Positions 22,703-31,589 of a stretch of 64,000 bases of DNA are shown here, piece after piece. The notes beneath the pieces were generated by a model, which ran no database searches, was not told where the DNA came from, and saw only the letters and a program-made list of their open reading frames with translations. Source of the DNA: Caulobacter sp. 602-2 (GTDB lineage Bacteria; Pseudomonadota; Alphaproteobacteria; Caulobacterales; Caulobacteraceae); contig NZ_JAAKGT010000006.1 of the NCBI RefSeq assembly GCF_011043625.1, forward strand, positions 1-64,000, written 5' to 3'. Numbering within the stretch: position 1 is the stretch's first letter; each line of letters begins with the position of its first letter. The position numbers were made by a program, and so were the translations under genes.

Positions 22703-24205
22703 ATGTCGACGAGCGCCTGGACCAGCGTGCCGCACGACCCGCCGTCGCGACGCGACTGGGCGGCGCGGGCCCGCTATGCGCCGACCGATTTCATCACGCT
22801 GCTTTGGCGTGAGCGCTGGCTGATGCTGGGCGTGTTCCTGGTGATCCTGTTCCTGGGCGCGGCCTTCGCCTACACGCTGAAGAAGACCTACACCGCCAAT
22901 TCCAGCCTCTTCGTGCGCCTTGGCCAGGAGTACGTCTACGAGCCGCGCGCCGGCGACGCCGCCCGCGGCGCGGTGCCCGACGTCGACCAGGTGATCCAGT
23001 CGGAAAGCGAGATCCTGGGCAGCGGCGAGCTGCGCGAGCGGGTGATCCGCAAGCTGGGCTTCGCCACCGTGTTCCCGGACGCCGCAGCCAAGTACGCCTC
23101 GGCCAATCCCGAGCAGAAGCGCAAGATGATCGCCCAGGGGCGCGACAGCGTCGGCCGCAGCCTGAAGATCGAGACCGCGCCCGACAACTCGATCATCCGC
23201 CTGTCGTTCCAGCACCAGGACCCGGAGACGGCCGAGAAGGTGCTGAACACGCTGCTGGAAGAGTACCTGATCTATCGCCGCAGCCTGCTGATCAACGACG
23301 ACGACAAGGTGCTGGCCCGCCAGCGCGACACCTTCGAGCAGCGCCTGGCCGAGACCGACACCGCCTACCAGGCCTTCCTGCAGACCAACGACATCGGCGA
23401 CTTCACCGCCCAGAAGACGGCCCTGACCCAGCTGCAGGCCCAGGTCGAGGCCCAGAAGTACTCGATCGACGCCCAACTGCAGGACCGCCAGGGCCGCCTG
23501 GCCGCCGTGCAGGCCGAGTTGGCCCGCACGCCGTCGGAGGCCGTGCTCTATCGCGATCAGGACATGTCGGCTTCGAGCAAGCTGGCGCAACTGAAGCTCG
23601 ACCGCGAGGGCCTCTTGGCCCGCTACCTGCCGAACGCCCAGCCCGTGCGCGACATCGACGCCCAGATCGCCCAGCTGGAGCAGGGCGTGGCCAGTGGTCG
23701 CACCAACGGCGAGGGCGCGCGCCGCAGCGGTCCCAACCCGATCTGGCAGACCCTGCAGTCGACCCGCAACGACCTGACCGCCGAGGTCGCGGCCCTGCGC
23801 CAGTCGCAAGGCGCCTACGCCATGCAGGTGCAGGAAGTGAACGAGCGCCTGCTGCGCCTCTCGCAGCTGGAGCCGCAATTCAACCAGCTGACCCGCGACC
23901 GCGACGTGCTGTCAGCCAACGTCCGCGACTTCACGGTCAAGGAACAGCAGGACGAGGCCCAGCGGCAGATGTCGGCCGAGAGCAGCGACAACATCCGCAT
24001 CGTCCAGCGCGCCGTCGCGCCGTCGCAGGGCAAGAGCCTGCAGAAGCCGGTGATGGTGCTGGCCCTGCTGTTCGCCGCCTTCACCGCCGCCTGCGCGGGC
24101 CTGGTGCGGATGCTGCTGCGCCCCGGCCTGCAGACGCCGGCCTCGGCCTCGCGCACCCTTGGCCTGCCGGTCTTGGCGACCGCCGGCGTCAAGCGCGCGG
24201 CCTAA
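22703..24205 (+). CDS. hfsA: Wzz/Wzc-type polysaccharide co-polymerase (HfsA-like)
   Basis: This 500-residue inner-membrane protein has TM1 at about 33-55 and TM2 near the C-terminus (about 447-468). A long periplasmic, largely coiled-coil domain lies between them. Sections such as DQVIQSESEILGSGELRERVI and the Gln-rich central helices are typical of the Wzz chain-length domain. No kinase domain is attached; the next gene supplies one. The ATG at 22703 is preferred over a GTG at 22676. Holdfast assignment rests on gene order. Confidence 0.85.
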   Translation: MSTSAWTSVPHDPPSRRDWAARARYAPTDFITLLWRERWLMLGVFLVILFLGAAFAYTLKKTYTANSSLFVRLGQEYVYEPRAGDAARGAVPDVDQVIQSESEILGSGELRERVIRKLGFATVFPDAAAKYASANPEQKRKMIAQGRDSVGRSLKIETAPDNSIIRLSFQHQDPETAEKVLNTLLEEYLIYRRSLLINDDDKVLARQRDTFEQRLAETDTAYQAFLQTNDIGDFTAQKTALTQLQAQVEAQKYSIDAQLQDRQGRLAAVQAELARTPSEAVLYRDQDMSASSKLAQLKLDREGLLARYLPNAQPVRDIDAQIAQLEQGVASGRTNGEGARRSGPNPIWQTLQSTRNDLTAEVAALRQSQGAYAMQVQEVNERLLRLSQLEPQFNQLTRDRDVLSANVRDFTVKEQQDEAQRQMSAESSDNIRIVQRAVAPSQGKSLQKPVMVLALLFAAFTAACAGLVRMLLRPGLQTPASASRTLGLPVLATAGVKRAA

Positions 24206-24292
24206 GGTCCGAGTGGGCGATTTGGTCGCCTTTCGCGCGAACATGGTTAGGCATTAGTTTTAACGGTCTTCAACGCGCGGCGATTCGGGCGA

Positions 24293-24994
24293 ATGGTGGA
24301 TTTGAACGTGGAAATGGCGGAACTGTGGGGGGCGCTCGGCGCCCCCGCGGCCGGCCGTGCGCACGTCGTCCAGTTCGTGTCGGCGCGGCGCGGGGAGGGG
24401 ACCTCGACGGCCGCCCGCGAGTTCGCCCGTTTCGCGTCCAAGCGCGCCGGCCGCCGGACCTGGCTGATCGATCTCGACCTGACCACCTCTCCGCAATACC
24501 AGGCCATCGCCGCCGACCCCGAACGCTACGGCCCGCTGGGCTCGGGCGCGGCGGCCAGCCCCGACGGCTCGATGTTCTTCACGGTGCAGCCGCCCGCGCC
24601 CCGGCCTGACGGCGGGGTCTGGCCGGACTCCAAGTACATCGCCGCCCACAGCGTCGGCGGTCCACGCTTCTGGGTCACCCGTTTCAAGCGCGAGGCCCTG
24701 CGCGGCCGCCAGAAGGCCCACATCCTGCCGGGGGTGGAGTACTGGGCCGCCCTGCGCCGCCACGCCGAGATCATCGTCGTCGACTGCCCGTCGGCCGACA
24801 CCTCGCAGGCGGCCCTGACCATCGCCCAGCACATGGACCAGACCATCCTTGTGGTCAGCGCCCAGGAGGCTGACGTGCGGCCGCCGGGCCTGCTGCGCGA
24901 CGCGCTGGCCTCGGCCGGCGGCCGCTGCGCCGGCGTGTTCTTCAATCAGGCCTCGGTGACGCCGCCGAGCTTCCTGCGGGCCATCCTGCCGTGA
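24293..24994 (+). CDS. hfsB: Tyrosine-autokinase-like ATPase of polysaccharide export (HfsB-like)
   Basis: This 233-residue cytoplasmic protein has the BY-kinase / P-loop fold: a Walker A-like SARRGEGTST (30-39), a Walker A'-like WLIDLDL and a Walker B-like EIIVVDCPSAD. The usual Walker A lysine is replaced by Thr (GEGTST instead of GEGKST), and there is no Tyr-rich C-terminal tail, so kinase activity is doubtful. Alphaproteobacterial exopolysaccharide clusters contain similar variants, as far as I recall. It presumably works with the Wzz-like HfsA. Its stop overlaps the GTG start of the next gene. Confidence 0.8.
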   Translation: MVDLNVEMAELWGALGAPAAGRAHVVQFVSARRGEGTSTAAREFARFASKRAGRRTWLIDLDLTTSPQYQAIAADPERYGPLGSGAAASPDGSMFFTVQPPAPRPDGGVWPDSKYIAAHSVGGPRFWVTRFKREALRGRQKAHILPGVEYWAALRRHAEIIVVDCPSADTSQAALTIAQHMDQTILVVSAQEADVRPPGLLRDALASAGGRCAGVFFNQASVTPPSFLRAILP

Positions 24995-26253
24995 CCTCGT
25001 CCTACGGCGGACCGGTCAGCGTCGCGCCGCCGAGGCTCCTGTTTCCCCAGATCGCCATCTTCACCGCCTCGGTGTTCCTGCTGCTGCTCTATAGCGGCGG
25101 CTGGGAGCTGCCGCTGGTGGGCGAGAACGCCGACGAGGCCGGATCGGCCATCCTGCGTGTCGCCTACCTGCCGGCCTATGCGGCGGGCTTTGGCCTGATC
25201 GCGCTGGATCCGCGCAACAGCCTCCGGGCCAGCGTGCGCCAGCCGTTCCTGTTCGCCCTGATCGGCATCGTTTGCCTGTCGACCTTCTGGTCGATCGCGC
25301 CGGACGTCACCACGCGCCGCGCCTTCGCGGTGACCTGCACGACGCTGGGTGGCGTGGCCCTGGCCGCGCGTTTCCGCTGGCGGGAGCTTGCCGAGGTGTT
25401 CGCCGCCACCTTCGCGGTGCTGATCATCGCCTCCTACGTGGTCTGCATCGCCGTGCCGCGCATCGGGGTGATGACCGAGCTGTTCCCCGGCGCCTGGCGA
25501 GGCCTGTGGCGCGAGAAGAACGGCCTGGGCGGCATGATGGCCTTCGGCTTCTGCATCGTCTCGGCCGCGGCCCTGCTGAACCCCAAGCGGGCCAAGCTCT
25601 GGTGGGGCTTCGCCGCGCTGGCGGTCGGCCTTGTGCTGATGTCGACCTCGAAGACCTCGCTGGTGTCGCTGATGCTGGGCGTGGCGGCCCTGGGCTTTGT
25701 CCTGATCGCCCGGCGCGGCCCGGCGGCCGGTACGGCGGCGACCTGGACGGCGGTGACGGGCGTGGTGCTGCTGGTCGCCTTCCTGGTGCTGGCTTCGGAC
25801 GTGTTCTTCGCGATCCTGGGCAAGGACGCCACCCTGACGGGCCGCACCAAGATCTGGAGCGCGGCGCTGGTCGAGATCCAGGAGCGGCCGTGGCTGGGCT
25901 TCGGCTATCACGCCATCTGGGGCGACAAGAGCGGCTGGGGCCCCTTCGCCTGGATCAGCAAGAACGCCGGCTTCCAGGCCCAGCACGCCCACAATTCGTG
26001 GCTGGAGCAGTGGCTGGGCATGGGCCTGTTCGGCCTGGCCGCCTGGGGCCTGTTCTACATCCAGACCATGACGCTGGCCTTGATCGCCGTGTTCCGTGAC
26101 CGGGGCGCGTTGCTCGCCTTCCCGTTCCTGGTCGTCTACAGCCTCGTGGCCCTGACCGAGAGCATCGCGGTGGCCTACAACGACTTCCGCTGGGTGCTGT
26201 TCGTGGCCCTGGCGGTGAAGCTGTCGTTCCCGGACCGAGAGCTGGAGCGGTAG
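24991..26253 (+). CDS. hfsC: O-antigen polymerase/ligase-family membrane protein (HfsC-like)
   Basis: This 420-residue protein has about 10-12 transmembrane segments. A large periplasmic loop has the Wzy/O-antigen ligase signature TGRTKIWSAALVEIQERPWLGFGYHAIWG and the downstream AHNSWLEQWLGMG with the conserved His-Asn. It should polymerise or ligate repeat units on the periplasmic face. A GTG start overlaps the hfsB TGA (GTGA), showing coupling. In C. crescentus hfsC is reported as a polymerase partly redundant with another gene. Confidence 0.85.
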   Translation: MTSSYGGPVSVAPPRLLFPQIAIFTASVFLLLLYSGGWELPLVGENADEAGSAILRVAYLPAYAAGFGLIALDPRNSLRASVRQPFLFALIGIVCLSTFWSIAPDVTTRRAFAVTCTTLGGVALAARFRWRELAEVFAATFAVLIIASYVVCIAVPRIGVMTELFPGAWRGLWREKNGLGGMMAFGFCIVSAAALLNPKRAKLWWGFAALAVGLVLMSTSKTSLVSLMLGVAALGFVLIARRGPAAGTAATWTAVTGVVLLVAFLVLASDVFFAILGKDATLTGRTKIWSAALVEIQERPWLGFGYHAIWGDKSGWGPFAWISKNAGFQAQHAHNSWLEQWLGMGLFGLAAWGLFYIQTMTLALIAVFRDRGALLAFPFLVVYSLVALTESIAVAYNDFRWVLFVALAVKLSFPDRELER

Positions 26254-26273
26254 AGGGGCTTTCTCCCTTCCTA

Positions 26274-26407
26274 CCGTCATTCCCGCCCTTGTGGCGGGAA
26301 CCCCTCTATCCGCCGCAAGTGCGGGTGAGGCGGCGTGCTGAGCACGCCGCTGGCGCTTCTCGTGCAAGCTGACCCAGGGTTTCCCGCCACAAGGGCGGGA
26401 ATGACGG
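26274..26407. repeat. Palindromic intergenic repeat (CGTCATTCCCGCC type)
   Basis: The left arm (26274-26300) starts CCGTCATTCCCGCC and the right arm (26381-26407) ends GGGCGGGAATGACGG; they are perfect 27-base inverted copies. Each arm is itself a small hairpin, TTCCCGCC / GGCGGGAA. A further palindrome, GGCGTGCTGAGCACGCC, lies inside. It sits between the convergent hfsC and crtB genes and could terminate both. Confidence 0.85.
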
Positions 26408-26438
26408 GAGAAGGCGGAGTATTGGTGGAAGCCCGGCC

Positions 26439-27383
26439 CTAAATCCGCGACCACATCGCCGGCCGCTCGGGCACGGCGCCCAGCCGGTCCAGGGTCGCCG
26501 AGCGCAGCGCGACGATGCCGCCTTCCAGGGCGCGCCAGGCTTTCATCCGCCCACTGACGACCACGCGCTCGTCCCAGGCGGCCGGGCCGGCCGAGACCAC
26601 GTCCAGGCCGATCTGGCGGTAGACGCCGCGGGCGGCCGCGATCGCCCAGGCCGAGCGCACGGGCAGGTCGCGCAGGCCCCAGCGGGCCGAGGCGTAGTAG
26701 GGTTCGGCGGCTTCCACCAGGCGGCGGGCGAGGGCGGCGACGTCGGCGCGGCGGGCCGGGTCGGTCAGCTGCTCGACCGGCAGGTTCAGTTCGGCCAGCC
26801 AGGCGCGGGGCACGTAGACCCGGTCGTTGCGGGCGTCCTCGACGATGTCGCGGGCGATGTTGGTCAGCTGGAAGCCCAGGCCCAGGTCCTGGGCCCGGCG
26901 CAGGGTGGCCAGATCCGAGGCCGGCACGCCCATGACGATGGCCATCATCGCGCCGACGACGCCGGCCACGCCCCAGCAATAGGCCAGCAGGTCTTCCAGC
27001 GTCTCGTAGGTGCGGCCCTCGACGTCCATGGCGAAGCCGTCGATCAGGTCGAGCGCGTAGCGTTCGGGAATGCCGCGCCCCAGGGCGACGGCCTGGAAGG
27101 CGGCGAAGACGGGATCCGTCGGCGTCTCGCCCGCCAGGGCGCTGCGGGTCTGGGCGTAGAGCGCGGCGAGACGCGCGGGCGCGTCGGCCACCGGGCTCAT
27201 GCCGTGGCCCAGGGTCTGGCCGTCGATGACGTCGTCGCAGTGCCGGCACCAGGCGTACAGCATCTCGGCGTCGGCGCGGGTCTGGGCGTCGAACAGGGCG
27301 GCGGCGGCCGCAAAGCTCTTGCTGCCCTTCTGGATCGCTTCCCGGCTCTGGGCCTCGATGTCCTGGGCTTCGAGCGCGCTCAT
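26439..27383 (-). CDS. crtB: Phytoene synthase
   Basis: This 314-residue all-alpha prenyl-transferase condenses two geranylgeranyl diphosphates to phytoene. The first Asp-rich motif is DDVID (50-54), and the second is DIVED within NIARDIVEDARNDRVYVP (about 179-183). LIDGFAMDVEGRTYETLEDL is also typical. It is the last gene of a Y-I-B operon, and its ATG overlaps the crtI stop (ATGA). Confidence 0.95.
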   Translation of the reverse strand: MSALEAQDIEAQSREAIQKGSKSFAAAAALFDAQTRADAEMLYAWCRHCDDVIDGQTLGHGMSPVADAPARLAALYAQTRSALAGETPTDPVFAAFQAVALGRGIPERYALDLIDGFAMDVEGRTYETLEDLLAYCWGVAGVVGAMMAIVMGVPASDLATLRRAQDLGLGFQLTNIARDIVEDARNDRVYVPRAWLAELNLPVEQLTDPARRADVAALARRLVEAAEPYYASARWGLRDLPVRSAWAIAAARGVYRQIGLDVVSAGPAAWDERVVVSGRMKAWRALEGGIVALRSATLDRLGAVPERPAMWSRI

Positions 27384-28903
27384 TCGGCGACCGGGGCCTG
27401 AGTGGCGAAGTCGTCGATCATCAGCCCCGCGGTGGCCTTGGCGCTGCCGACCACGCCAGGGATGCCCGCGCCCGGATGGGTGCCGGCGCCGACGAAATAG
27501 AGGTTGGGGATCACGTCGTCGCGGTTGTGGGTGCGGAAGAAGGCGCTCTGGGTCAGGATCGGCTCCAGCGAGAAGGCCGCGCCCTTCCAGGCGTTGAGGT
27601 CCGTGACGAAGTCGTCGGGCGTGATGAAGCGGCTGGTGACCAGATCGGCGGTCAGGCCCGGGATGTAGTGCTTTTCCAGATAGGCCAGGATGCGGTCGCG
27701 GTACTTGGGCCCCTCGACCGACCAGTCGATGTCGGCCGTCTGCAGGTTGGGCACGGGCGACAGGGCGTAGAAGGTCGAGCAGCCTTCCGGCGCCATGGCC
27801 GGATCGCTGGCGGTCGGGTGGTGCAGATAGAGCGAGAAGTCCTCGGCCAGGCCGTTCTTGCCGTAGATCTCGCCGATCAGCTCCCGATAGCGGTTGCCGA
27901 AGCAGATGGTGTGGTGGCGGATCTCGGGGTGCTGGGTCTTGAGGCCGAAATAGACCACGAACAGCGACGGGCTCCAGCGCTTGCTCTCCAGCGCCTTGCC
28001 GACCTTCTGGCCGCGCGGCTCCTCGCGCAGCAGGTGGCGGTAGGTGTGCATGACGTCGGCGTTGGAGGCGACGGTGTCGAAGGCCTCGAACCCTTCCTTG
28101 GTGACCACGCCCGTCACCCGGCCCTCGCGCACGGCGATGCGCTCGACGGGGTGGGAGAGGCGCAGCTTGCCGCCCAGGTCTTCGAACAGCTTGGCCAGCG
28201 CCCGCACCAGGGCGTGGGTGCCGCCGCGCGGGAACCACACGCCGCCCCGACGCTCCAGCGCGTGGATCAGGGCGTAGATCGACGAGGTGGCGAACGGGCT
28301 GCCGCCGACCAGCAGGCTGTGGAACGACAGGGCCTGGCGGACGTGGTCGTCCTTCACGAAGCCGGCGACCTTGTCATAGACGCTGCGCCAGGCCTGCAGC
28401 TTCATCAGCGACGGCGCCGCGGCGATCATGCTGCCGAAGTCGAGGAAGGGCACGGCGCCCAGCTCGACATAGCCCTTCTGGTACAGTTCCTCGGAATAGT
28501 CGTGGAAGCGGCGATAGCCCTCGACGTCGGCAGGGTTGCGGGCGGCGATCTGGCGATCCAGGCCCTCCTGGTCGTTGACATAGTCGAAGACGTCGCCGTC
28601 TTCCCACAGCAGGCGGTAGAATGGATCGACCGGCAGAAGGTCGACATAGTCCTCGATGCGCTTGCCCGACAGCTCGAACAGCTCCTTGAGGCAATCGGGA
28701 TCGGTCACGACGGTGGGGCCGGCGTCGAAGGTGAAGCCTTCCTGCTCCCAGACGTAAGCCCGCCCGCCGGGCTTCTCGCGGCCTTCGAAGAGGGTGACGT
28801 CGAAGCCCTGCGACTGCAGGCGCACCGCCAGCGACAGGCCGCCGAAGCCGGCGCCGATGACGGCCGCCTTGGGGCGGGGCGGGACCGGGGCGTGGGCGTT
28901 CAT
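27380..28903 (-). CDS. crtI: Phytoene desaturase
   Basis: This 507-residue FAD enzyme has the dinucleotide motif VIGAGFGGLSLAVRL at about 15-29, the downstream EKPGGRAYVWEQEGFTFDAGPTV and the C-terminal GAGTHPGAGIPGVVGSA signature of CrtI. It converts phytoene to lycopene by four desaturations. The ATG at 28903 overlaps the crtY stop (ATGA), so the three crt genes are translationally linked. The length matches the bacterial family. Confidence 0.96.
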   Translation of the reverse strand: MNAHAPVPPRPKAAVIGAGFGGLSLAVRLQSQGFDVTLFEGREKPGGRAYVWEQEGFTFDAGPTVVTDPDCLKELFELSGKRIEDYVDLLPVDPFYRLLWEDGDVFDYVNDQEGLDRQIAARNPADVEGYRRFHDYSEELYQKGYVELGAVPFLDFGSMIAAAPSLMKLQAWRSVYDKVAGFVKDDHVRQALSFHSLLVGGSPFATSSIYALIHALERRGGVWFPRGGTHALVRALAKLFEDLGGKLRLSHPVERIAVREGRVTGVVTKEGFEAFDTVASNADVMHTYRHLLREEPRGQKVGKALESKRWSPSLFVVYFGLKTQHPEIRHHTICFGNRYRELIGEIYGKNGLAEDFSLYLHHPTASDPAMAPEGCSTFYALSPVPNLQTADIDWSVEGPKYRDRILAYLEKHYIPGLTADLVTSRFITPDDFVTDLNAWKGAAFSLEPILTQSAFFRTHNRDDVIPNLYFVGAGTHPGAGIPGVVGSAKATAGLMIDDFATQAPVAE

Positions 28904-30087
28904 GCGTCTTGTCCTCCGAACACGGAACTCTCGCTTATGCACTTCATGGCCGCCGGTATCGGCACCGGCGGCTTGCCGATCAGCACCCGCGCCTTGTCGC
29001 GCCAGGTCAGGCGCGCCGCATAGAAGCGTTGGATCAGCGGGACCGACAAGCGGTAGAACCGCTCCAGCACCCGATAGCGCTCTTCCGGCGCGCAGGCGCG
29101 GAACAGCATGCGGTTGAGCAGACGCAGGAAGCGCCGCTTGCGCCAGGTCGCCTTGGAATGGGCCTCGACGCAGGCGCGGACGCTGGCGCTGGTGATGCGG
29201 GGCAGGGCGGCGATCTTGTCGGCCAGCCGGGCGGCGTCGGGCAGGGAATAGCCGGTGGTCGGCTGGAAGAGGGCGGCGCGCAGGCCGACCTCGGCCACCT
29301 GCGGCCGGGCTTCCCGCCAGTAGGCGTCGATGTCGCCGCCAAGGGCGATCGGCAGCACGCCGTGCTCCTCGCGCTCGACCGCCTCGATCGTCCAGCCCTG
29401 GCCGCGCGCGTAGTCGGCGATGGCGGCGCTGAGCGAGGCCCGGTCCAGGCCCGGACCGTCGCTGTAGCGGGTGTCCTCGATCAGCAGGCGGTGGGCGTCC
29501 AGCGGCAGGACGTAGACGAAGCGGTAGCCGTCGGTCTGAGACACCGTGGCGTCCATGATGATCGGCGCCGAAAGGCCGTGGGGCGTGGAAAGGCGCAGGT
29601 CCTGGCCGACGAACTTCTGCCAGCCCAGCGCCAGGCGCTTGCTGCGCCGCGCGCCGCGTCCGTCGATCACCGCGCCCGCGACGATGCGGCGGCCGTCGGC
29701 CAGGGTCACCTGGTGCGGATTGACGTCGACCACGGCGACGCTGGTCCAGGCGTCGGCGCCGAGGACGCGGGTCGCCACCTCGTGCAGGCGCTTCGAGGTG
29801 ATGGCCAGATAGGGCGTGGGCAGGCGGCGGCTGTGGGCGGGAAAGCGCACCTCGTAGCCGGTCCAGCGATGCACGATCAGCGGCCGCAGCCAGCCGCCGA
29901 TGGCCGCGTCGACATCGGTTTCGAAGTGGCACCAGGTGTGCTCGCCGCCGATGGTCGCCTCGCGCTCCAGCAACAGCACGCGCAGGCCCGGACGCAGCGC
30001 CTTGAGGCGCAGGGCGACCAGGCTGTTGGCCAGTCCGCCGCCCACCAGGACGACGTCGGCGCGAAGCGCGGCGGAAGCGGATTCCAT
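28900..30087 (-). CDS. crtY: Lycopene beta-cyclase
   Basis: This 395-residue flavoprotein has the N-terminal nucleotide-binding motif DVVLVGGGLANSLVALRL. CrtY-type features follow: GGEHTWCHFETD, VIDGRG, a GLSAPIIMDATVSQTDGYRFVYVLP segment and the LFQPTTGYSLPDA motif. It cyclises both ends of lycopene to beta-carotene. It is first in the operon. No crtE, crtZ or crtW lies beside it, so precursor supply and any hydroxylation must come from elsewhere. Confidence 0.93.
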   Translation of the reverse strand: MESASAALRADVVLVGGGLANSLVALRLKALRPGLRVLLLEREATIGGEHTWCHFETDVDAAIGGWLRPLIVHRWTGYEVRFPAHSRRLPTPYLAITSKRLHEVATRVLGADAWTSVAVVDVNPHQVTLADGRRIVAGAVIDGRGARRSKRLALGWQKFVGQDLRLSTPHGLSAPIIMDATVSQTDGYRFVYVLPLDAHRLLIEDTRYSDGPGLDRASLSAAIADYARGQGWTIEAVEREEHGVLPIALGGDIDAYWREARPQVAEVGLRAALFQPTTGYSLPDAARLADKIAALPRITSASVRACVEAHSKATWRKRRFLRLLNRMLFRACAPEERYRVLERFYRLSVPLIQRFYAARLTWRDKARVLIGKPPVPIPAAMKCISESSVFGGQDA

Positions 30088-30209
30088 CGTTCTGGCTCTA
30101 GCACGAAAGAACGACGCTCACGCCAGCGCTATGACGCAAACCTCGCGCCCGTTTGGGCGTTGCACGCCAGCGGGCGAGACGTTAGGGGAGCGCGCACAGG
30201 AGCGCCCCC

Positions 30210-31091
30210 ATGACCCACGCCGCCGCCATCATCGACGGGAAGGCCTTCGCCGCCCGCCTGCGCCAGACCATCGCCGCCGAGGTCGCGGCCCTGAAGGCCG
30301 AGCACGGCCTGACGCCCGGCCTGGCCGTCGTGCTGGTGGGCGAGGATCCGGCCAGCCAGGTCTATGTGCGCAGCAAGGGCGAGCAGACCCTCGAGGCGGG
30401 CATGCACTCCGAGACCCATCGCCTGCCGGCGCAGACCAGCCAGGCCGAACTGCTGGCCCTGGTCGAGCGGCTGAACTCCGATCCGGCCGTGCACGGCGTG
30501 CTGGTGCAGTTCCCGGTGCCCGACCACATCAGCCAGGCCGCCGTGGTCGCCGCCATCTCGCCCGACAAGGACGTCGACGGCCTGACCGTGGCCAACGCAG
30601 GGCGTCTGGCCAGCGGTCTGCCGGCCCTGACGCCCTGCACGCCGACCGGCTGCATGATGCTGCTGCGCGACCAGCTGGGCGATCTGTCGGGCAAGCGCGC
30701 CGTGGTCATCGGTCGCTCGAACCTGATGGGCAAGCCGATGGCCCAGCTGCTGCTGGCCGCCGACTGCACCGTCACCATCGCCCACTCGCGCACCAAGGAC
30801 CTGCCGGCCGTCGTGCGCGAAGCCGACATCGTCGTGGCCGCCGTCGGCCGTCCGCAGATGGTCAAGGCCGACTGGGTCAAGCCCGGCGCGGTGGTCATCG
30901 ACGTCGGCATCAACCGCATTCCCAAGGACGATGGCAAGACGCGCTTGGTGGGCGACGTGGCCTTCGACGAGGTCAAGGCCGTCGCCAGCGCCATCACCCC
31001 GGTGCCGGGCGGCGTCGGTCCCATGACCATCGCCTGCCTGCTGGCCAACACCGTCCTGGCCGCCAAGCGCCTGAACGGCATCGGCGAGTAG
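30210..31091 (+). CDS. folD: Methylenetetrahydrofolate dehydrogenase / methenyltetrahydrofolate cyclohydrolase
   Basis: This 293-residue bifunctional FolD interconverts one-carbon units on tetrahydrofolate. It shows [19 protein letters not shown] with the catalytic Lys, [53 protein letters not shown] (NADP-binding) and the final [11 protein letters not shown]. All hallmark motifs are intact. AGGAGC precedes the ATG. Confidence 0.97.
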   Translation: MTHAAAIIDGKAFAARLRQTIAAEVAALKAEHGLTPGLAVVLVGEDPASQVYVRSKGEQTLEAGMHSETHRLPAQTSQAELLALVERLNSDPAVHGVLVQFPVPDHISQAAVVAAISPDKDVDGLTVANAGRLASGLPALTPCTPTGCMMLLRDQLGDLSGKRAVVIGRSNLMGKPMAQLLLAADCTVTIAHSRTKDLPAVVREADIVVAAVGRPQMVKADWVKPGAVVIDVGINRIPKDDGKTRLVGDVAFDEVKAVASAITPVPGGVGPMTIACLLANTVLAAKRLNGIGE

Positions 31092-31106
31092 ACGAGGGGC
31101 CGCGCG

Positions 31107-31517
31107 GTGGGAGCGCTGCAGCGGACCGAGGCCACGCTTCGCTTCTTCGGCGACGACCTTGATCCGGCGGAGGTTTCCGAGCGTTTGGGCGCAAAGCCGA
31201 CCGTCGGGGTGCGCAAGGGCGATAGCTGGCGAACCTCCCGCGGCGTGGAGAAGGTCGCACCGACCGGATCCTGGCGACTGGAAGCGCGAGCCGAGCGATC
31301 CGGAGACCTCGACGGCCAGATCAGCGAGCTTCTGGGCGCGCTGTCGCAGGACCTCGACGCCTGGCGGGCGCTCGTCGCGCGCTACAAGGCCGACGTGTTC
31401 TGCGGGTTGTTCCTGGCGAGCGGCAACGACGGGGTGGACCTGCGGCCCGAGACCCTGGCCGCGCTGGGTGAACGGGGGCTGCGACTGGACTTCGACATCT
31501 ACGGCGTCGAGGCGTAG
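31107..31517 (+). CDS. DUF4279 domain-containing protein
   Basis: This 136-residue protein resembles DUF4279: EATLRFFGDDLDPAEVSERLGAKP at the start, then a GSWRL strand and the C-terminal ALGERGLRLDFDIYGVE. It is small and cytoplasmic, of unknown function; members of the family often occur near immunity or toxin genes, but nothing of that kind is seen here. A GTG start at 31107 follows GAGGGG, 15 bases after folD, so it is probably co-transcribed with it. A strong terminator follows. Confidence 0.75.
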   Translation: MGALQRTEATLRFFGDDLDPAEVSERLGAKPTVGVRKGDSWRTSRGVEKVAPTGSWRLEARAERSGDLDGQISELLGALSQDLDAWRALVARYKADVFCGLFLASGNDGVDLRPETLAALGERGLRLDFDIYGVEA

Positions 31518-31533
31518 GGCTAGGTCCGAAACG

Positions 31534-31565
31534 AAGAAAGCCGGGGCGCGAGCCCCGGCTTTCTT
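31534..31565. terminator. Bidirectional rho-independent terminator
   Basis: A perfect 14-base stem, AAGAAAGCCGGGGC (31534-31547) and GCCCCGGCTTTCTT (31552-31565), has a GCGA loop. The T/A-rich outer ends provide termination in both directions between the convergent DUF4279 and Hpt genes. Confidence 0.9.
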
Positions 31566-31589
31566 GTCTTCGATGCTGGTCGCGACCGG

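Noticed and set aside
24946..27249. A 767-codon minus-strand frame spanning hfsC and part of crtB
   Set aside because: It runs antisense to hfsC and out of frame through crtB and the palindromic repeat. Composition is typical of a shadow frame; it has no ribosome site or domain.
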